64,000 bases of DNA from contig NZ_CP110973.1 in NCBI RefSeq assembly GCF_026248825.1, positions 1,612,001-1,676,000 on the forward strand, written 5' to 3'. The first letter of the stretch is position 1. Each line of letters begins with the position of its first letter. A model generated the notes under the pieces. It was not told the origin of the DNA. It did no database searches and saw only the letters and a program-made list of their open reading frames with translations. Both the position numbers and the translations under genes were made by a program. The stretch comes from Larkinella insperata (lineage in GTDB: Bacteria > Bacteroidota > Bacteroidia > Cytophagales > Spirosomataceae). Shown one piece after another: positions 61,238 through 64,000 of the stretch.

Positions 61238-61277
61238 GAAATAGCCAGCGGTAGTCAGCGCTGGCTATTTCATTTTT
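61238..61277 (+). terminator. Terminator of the riboswitch unit
   Basis: GAAATAGCCAGCG (61238-61250) and CGCTGGCTATTTC (61259-61271) form a perfect 13-bp stem with an 8-base loop, followed by ATTTTT. It ends the transcript 13 bases before the stop of the minus-strand DUF6644 gene. It may also serve that gene. Confidence 0.92.
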
Positions 61278-61290
61278 AGCGGTTTCTGGT

Positions 61291-61779
61291 TCAATAGGCC
61301 AACAGCCGCCCGCAGGCAATTATAGCCAGCCACACCAGAATCGAGCAGATGGCCGCGGCTTTGGCCCCGGGCGGTGTTTTATCCCCTTGCCAACCCGCTG
61401 GCGACCGAAACGTAATTCGGTGAAAAACGGCTACGTTCACCCCCGCCACCACAATCAGGATCATTTTTAGCCAGAACATGGGGTCGTTCCCGAGCGATTC
61501 GGCGTTCGTACTGAACAACAGCAGACCCGACGGTACCACGAGCGCCAGTCCCCGGCGTGACCAGGGCAAAACATGCGCTGCCAGGTCATCCACCGGTAGT
61601 TTCGGGGAAAACCCCAACAGGCGCCAATCGAAGACGAAGGCTCCGCCCACCAGCAGCACAATACCGACAATGTGAACAATTTCGAGTCCGGGATACAGCC
61701 AGTTCGACTGCCGGATGGTAGCGGCCATCCCGGTATTTTCGATCTGTTGTAGCCATTCGACGGGAATAGGCCCGCTCAT
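61291..61779 (-). CDS. DUF6644 family membrane protein
   Basis: A 162-residue protein with four hydrophobic helices near residues 25-50, 70-90, 100-122 and 140-160. Conserved points are WLYPGLEIVHIVGIVLLVGGAFVFDWRLLG with a histidine in the first helix, LPWSRRGL, FSTNAESLGNDPMFWLKM and NVAVFHRI. These match DUF6644, a group of small membrane proteins sometimes linked with cytochrome-like roles. Its start overlaps the stop of the DUF6152 gene by four bases, so the two are translated together. The histidines could bind heme, which is inference. Confidence 0.82.
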   Translation of the reverse strand: MSGPIPVEWLQQIENTGMAATIRQSNWLYPGLEIVHIVGIVLLVGGAFVFDWRLLGFSPKLPVDDLAAHVLPWSRRGLALVVPSGLLLFSTNAESLGNDPMFWLKMILIVVAGVNVAVFHRITFRSPAGWQGDKTPPGAKAAAICSILVWLAIIACGRLLAY

Positions 61780-62132
61780 CGGCGGAGCTCGTATTTGTTT
61801 CCGTCAATAAAAATGCATTCGGCGCGCATCTCATCTTTGACTTTCTTATGTGGATAACCCACCACCCGCACCGAACCGCCTTTTTTCAGCATGTCGGCGC
61901 TGACACCCCGCTCCTGCATCCGGCTGGTAGGTGCCAGCACCACCAGCCAGGTTTTGTCTTTGTCTTTCACCCTGGCCGTTGCGTGCGGATTCTCGTACTT
62001 GAAATCTTCGATGGTACCCGTGTAATCCAGTGTTTTGGTCTGGTCGTAATCGGCCCAGCCGTGGTGCAGGGGCGCAAAAGCGGTTCCCAGAAAAAGCAAC
62101 AGCGCAACCAGCGAAGTTTTTAATAAAGCCAT
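61776..62132 (-). CDS. DUF6152 family exported protein
   Basis: A 118-residue protein with a signal peptide (to TAFAP, residue 20). The mature part begins LHHGWADYDQTKTLDYTG and holds IEDFKYENPHATARVKD, VLAPTSRMQERGVS and MRAECIFIDGNKYELR. This is the DUF6152 pattern; the N-terminal histidine pair after the signal may bind metal. It overlaps the DUF6644 gene by four bases, and lies 72 bases after the molybdopterin subunit gene on the same strand. Function is unknown; similar pairs occur near molybdo-oxidoreductases. Confidence 0.82.
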   Translation of the reverse strand: MALLKTSLVALLLFLGTAFAPLHHGWADYDQTKTLDYTGTIEDFKYENPHATARVKDKDKTWLVVLAPTSRMQERGVSADMLKKGGSVRVVGYPHKKVKDEMRAECIFIDGNKYELRR

Positions 62133-62204
62133 GATTTTAAGGTTTAGAGCGTTATGAATAGAGAAATAATATAAAAGATAAGAAGCTTCTGCGTTGGGTT
62201 GAAT

Positions 62205-64000
62205 CTATCCCAATTGCACGGGCAGATGACGAATTCTTTGTCCGCAAGCCTGGTAAACGGCATTGACCAGAGCCGCACCCGTTGGACCCTGGACCGCTTC
62301 GCCCGCACCCAACGGTTTTTCATTGGGTCGGTCAATGACCACCACCTCCGTTTCCGGCACGTCGCTGAACCGAAAAATCGGGTAAGACACCCAATCCCGG
62401 CTGCTGACGTGCTGTTGATCAAACTGGACTTTTTCTTTCAGCGTCCAACTGGCGGCCTGTATCATACCGCCTTCCGTCTGGTTTTTGATACCGTCCAGGT
62501 TGATCACTTCGCCCGCATCAATGACCGACCACATTTTCAGCACCCGCACCGTCCCGGTTTTAGGATCGGCCCGTACCCGCGCGGCCACGGCGCAGTAAGC
62601 GGCCACATTTTTATACCGGGCAAACGCAACACCGATTCCCTCGCCAGGTTTCGGTTTATCGGTTTTGATCAGTTCCTGCAACTTTTTCAACACCGCAACG
62701 GCCCGCTCATCGGCCAGATGCATAAGTCGGAATTCGAGCGGATCCTTGGCGGCTTTGGCGGCCAGTTCGTCCATAAACGATTCGATGGCAAACACGTTTC
62801 CATAGGCCCCCAGGCTGCGCAGGGCTGACACCCGGAGCGGTCCTTCAAAAAAGTGCGCATCTACTTTCAGGTTTGGAATGGTGTAATACGGCTCGGAATT
62901 GCGGTAGCCGCCCCCACTATACCCCGATGACGGTTGCGAAAACGGTTTTTCCAGCGAACGGGCCGCCAGCAAATTACCGGGTTCACCGCCCGGCCGGGTG
63001 CTGTGCGAGTCCGTCCAGACCCCATACCGCCAGTGGGTTATCTTTCCCGAACCGTCCAGCCGGGCTTCAACATCCATCTGCATGGCGCTGCCGTACGGTT
63101 CCCAGCCGTGTTCATCATCGCGCGACCATTGCAGCCGCACGGGTTTTCCGGGGTAGGCCATCGCCAGCAAAGCCGCATCGGCCGCGACATCATCCGCTCC
63201 GTTGTGGCCGTAGCATCCGGAGCCCGGAACGCCCACTATGTGAACCGCTTCCGCGGGCAGGTTCAGCATTTTCTTCAGGGCTTCCTGCAACGGATAAACT
63301 CCCTGGCTGTGGGTCCAGACATGCAGCTTTTCACCCTGATACCAAGCCACGGCGCACGACGGTCCAACCGACCCGTGCATGTGGTACGGCTTAAAATAAC
63401 GGGCCTTCAGCGAACTCCCCGCCGATTGGTCCAGCCGGTTTACGTCGCCGGTTTCTTTAACCGTCCGGTTTTTGGCAGGTAGTTTCTTAATGTATTCCGC
63501 CAGGTTCTGATCATCCGGCAGGGGTTTGGCCGTTTCCCACTTGGTTTGTTCCCGGGCTACCAGTTGCGCCTGAACGGCTTCGTATTCTTCCGTGGTGATG
63601 ATGCCCACAAAATCGCCGTTGACGACGGTTTTCAGAACGCCGGGCACCGCTTTCTTCACAGCCGCTTCATCGAAGGACCTTAGTTTGGCTCCGTACGCCA
63701 GCGGGCGCACCACCCGCGCGTGCACCATACCCGGCAGGCGCAGGTCCTGCACGTACAACGGCTCAGCCCGTGCCATTCTTTCAATGTCCGCCCGGGGAAT
63801 GGCTTTCCCGACCCAACGGTATTCCGATTTTGGTTTGAGTTTTACCGGCAGCCGTACTTCGTCGGTCAGTTGCGCGCCGTTCAGCAGTTGCGCGAACGTC
63901 AGTTGATCGTTGCTGTTTTGAGCGGTGATGGCTCCATCGGCCAGGCTGAGTTCTTCGACGGGTTTGTTCCAGCGCCGGGCGGCCATGTCCAACAGCTTCT
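62205..64000 (-). CDS. Xanthine dehydrogenase family molybdopterin-binding subunit, C-terminal part
   Basis: An open frame of 597 codons continues past the right edge; the true start lies outside the window (LLDMAARRW is still inside a domain). The sequence is that of the large subunit of isoquinoline 1-oxidoreductase-like enzymes (IorB type): VGKAIPRADIERMARAEPLYVQD, MHGSVGPSCAVAWYQGEKLHVWTHSQG split across the middle, PGSGCYGHNGADDVAADAALLA, and the final GAGEAVQGPTGAALVNA with the catalytic glutamate. These enzymes hydroxylate aldehydes or N-heterocycles with a molybdenum cofactor. The [2Fe-2S] small subunit is not visible and may lie upstream. The substrate is unknown. Confidence 0.92.
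   Translation of the reverse strand, partial: KLLDMAARRWNKPVEELSLADGAITAQNSNDQLTFAQLLNGAQLTDEVRLPVKLKPKSEYRWVGKAIPRADIERMARAEPLYVQDLRLPGMVHARVVRPLAYGAKLRSFDEAAVKKAVPGVLKTVVNGDFVGIITTEEYEAVQAQLVAREQTKWETAKPLPDDQNLAEYIKKLPAKNRTVKETGDVNRLDQSAGSSLKARYFKPYHMHGSVGPSCAVAWYQGEKLHVWTHSQGVYPLQEALKKMLNLPAEAVHIVGVPGSGCYGHNGADDVAADAALLAMAYPGKPVRLQWSRDDEHGWEPYGSAMQMDVEARLDGSGKITHWRYGVWTDSHSTRPGGEPGNLLAARSLEKPFSQPSSGYSGGGYRNSEPYYTIPNLKVDAHFFEGPLRVSALRSLGAYGNVFAIESFMDELAAKAAKDPLEFRLMHLADERAVAVLKKLQELIKTDKPKPGEGIGVAFARYKNVAAYCAVAARVRADPKTGTVRVLKMWSVIDAGEVINLDGIKNQTEGGMIQAASWTLKEKVQFDQQHVSSRDWVSYPIFRFSDVPETEVVVIDRPNEKPLGAGEAVQGPTGAALVNAVYQACGQRIRHLPVQLG

Noticed and set aside
1..64000. CRISPR arrays, prophage, insertion sequences, toxin-antitoxin or classical defence genes
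   Set aside because: None of their repeats, transposases, integrases or nuclease motifs were found in any gene or gap.

Overview
The window looks like a chromosomal segment of a Cytophagales bacterium (Bacteroidota), most likely near Spirosoma or Larkinella. The evidence is a moderately high G+C content, a gliding lipoprotein GldB, a type IX secretion sorting domain, a SusC/SusD pair, promoters of the Bacteroidota type (TTTG ... TAnnTTTG) and start codons without Shine-Dalgarno sequences. It is dense and gene-rich. I see no insertion sequence, prophage, CRISPR array or rRNA, and the only tRNA is tRNA-Phe(GAA). Genus assignment is inference.

Layout. 1-7.3 kb: the N-terminus of a cysteine-rich RicT/PSP1 protein (cut by the edge), a lipocalin-like lipoprotein, purD, recQ, kdsD, a DUF4293 membrane protein and mnmD. 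7.3-12.1 kb: a minus-strand cluster holding msrC, a conserved protein of unknown role, an HdrB-like CCG protein, a polytopic GT-C-like membrane protein and an HdrC-like membrane iron-sulfur protein, with tRNA-Phe divergent from it. 12.3-21.4 kb: a type B carboxylesterase, an esterase-D-like hydrolase, leucyl aminopeptidase, an ATP-grasp ligase and a large T9SS-secreted M43 metalloprotease. 21.4-33.9 kb: a membrane-anchored MutS-like ATPase, a Fur regulator and an ABC exporter in one operon; gldB; a beta-barrel protein; a phosphoesterase; a two-gene ABC ATPase/membrane protein unit; a CocE/AEH hydrolase; a double TonB_C protein; and a lipid-kinase-like protein. 33.9-48.1 kb: surE, serS, lysC, ribH, a TPR protein, pdhA, recF, comM, galK, an M28 peptidase and oligopeptidase B.

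48.1-60.8 kb is an apparent polysaccharide utilization locus: xylulokinase, a LacI regulator with two palindromic operators, a GH109-type Tat-exported oxidoreductase-fold glycosidase, SusC, SusD, a DUF5077/DUF3472 protein, a GHMP (galactokinase-like) kinase and an S1 sulfatase. The gene set points to a sulfated glycan containing galactose or N-acetylgalactosamine; the substrate is inference.

60.9-61.3 kb holds the most unusual element: a self-contained unit with a strong promoter, a well-formed SAM-I riboswitch, a single 22-codon ORF and a perfect intrinsic terminator. No methionine or sulfur gene follows on that strand. The window ends with DUF6644 and DUF6152 proteins and the C-terminal 597 or so residues of a molybdopterin-binding xanthine dehydrogenase/isoquinoline oxidoreductase-type large subunit.
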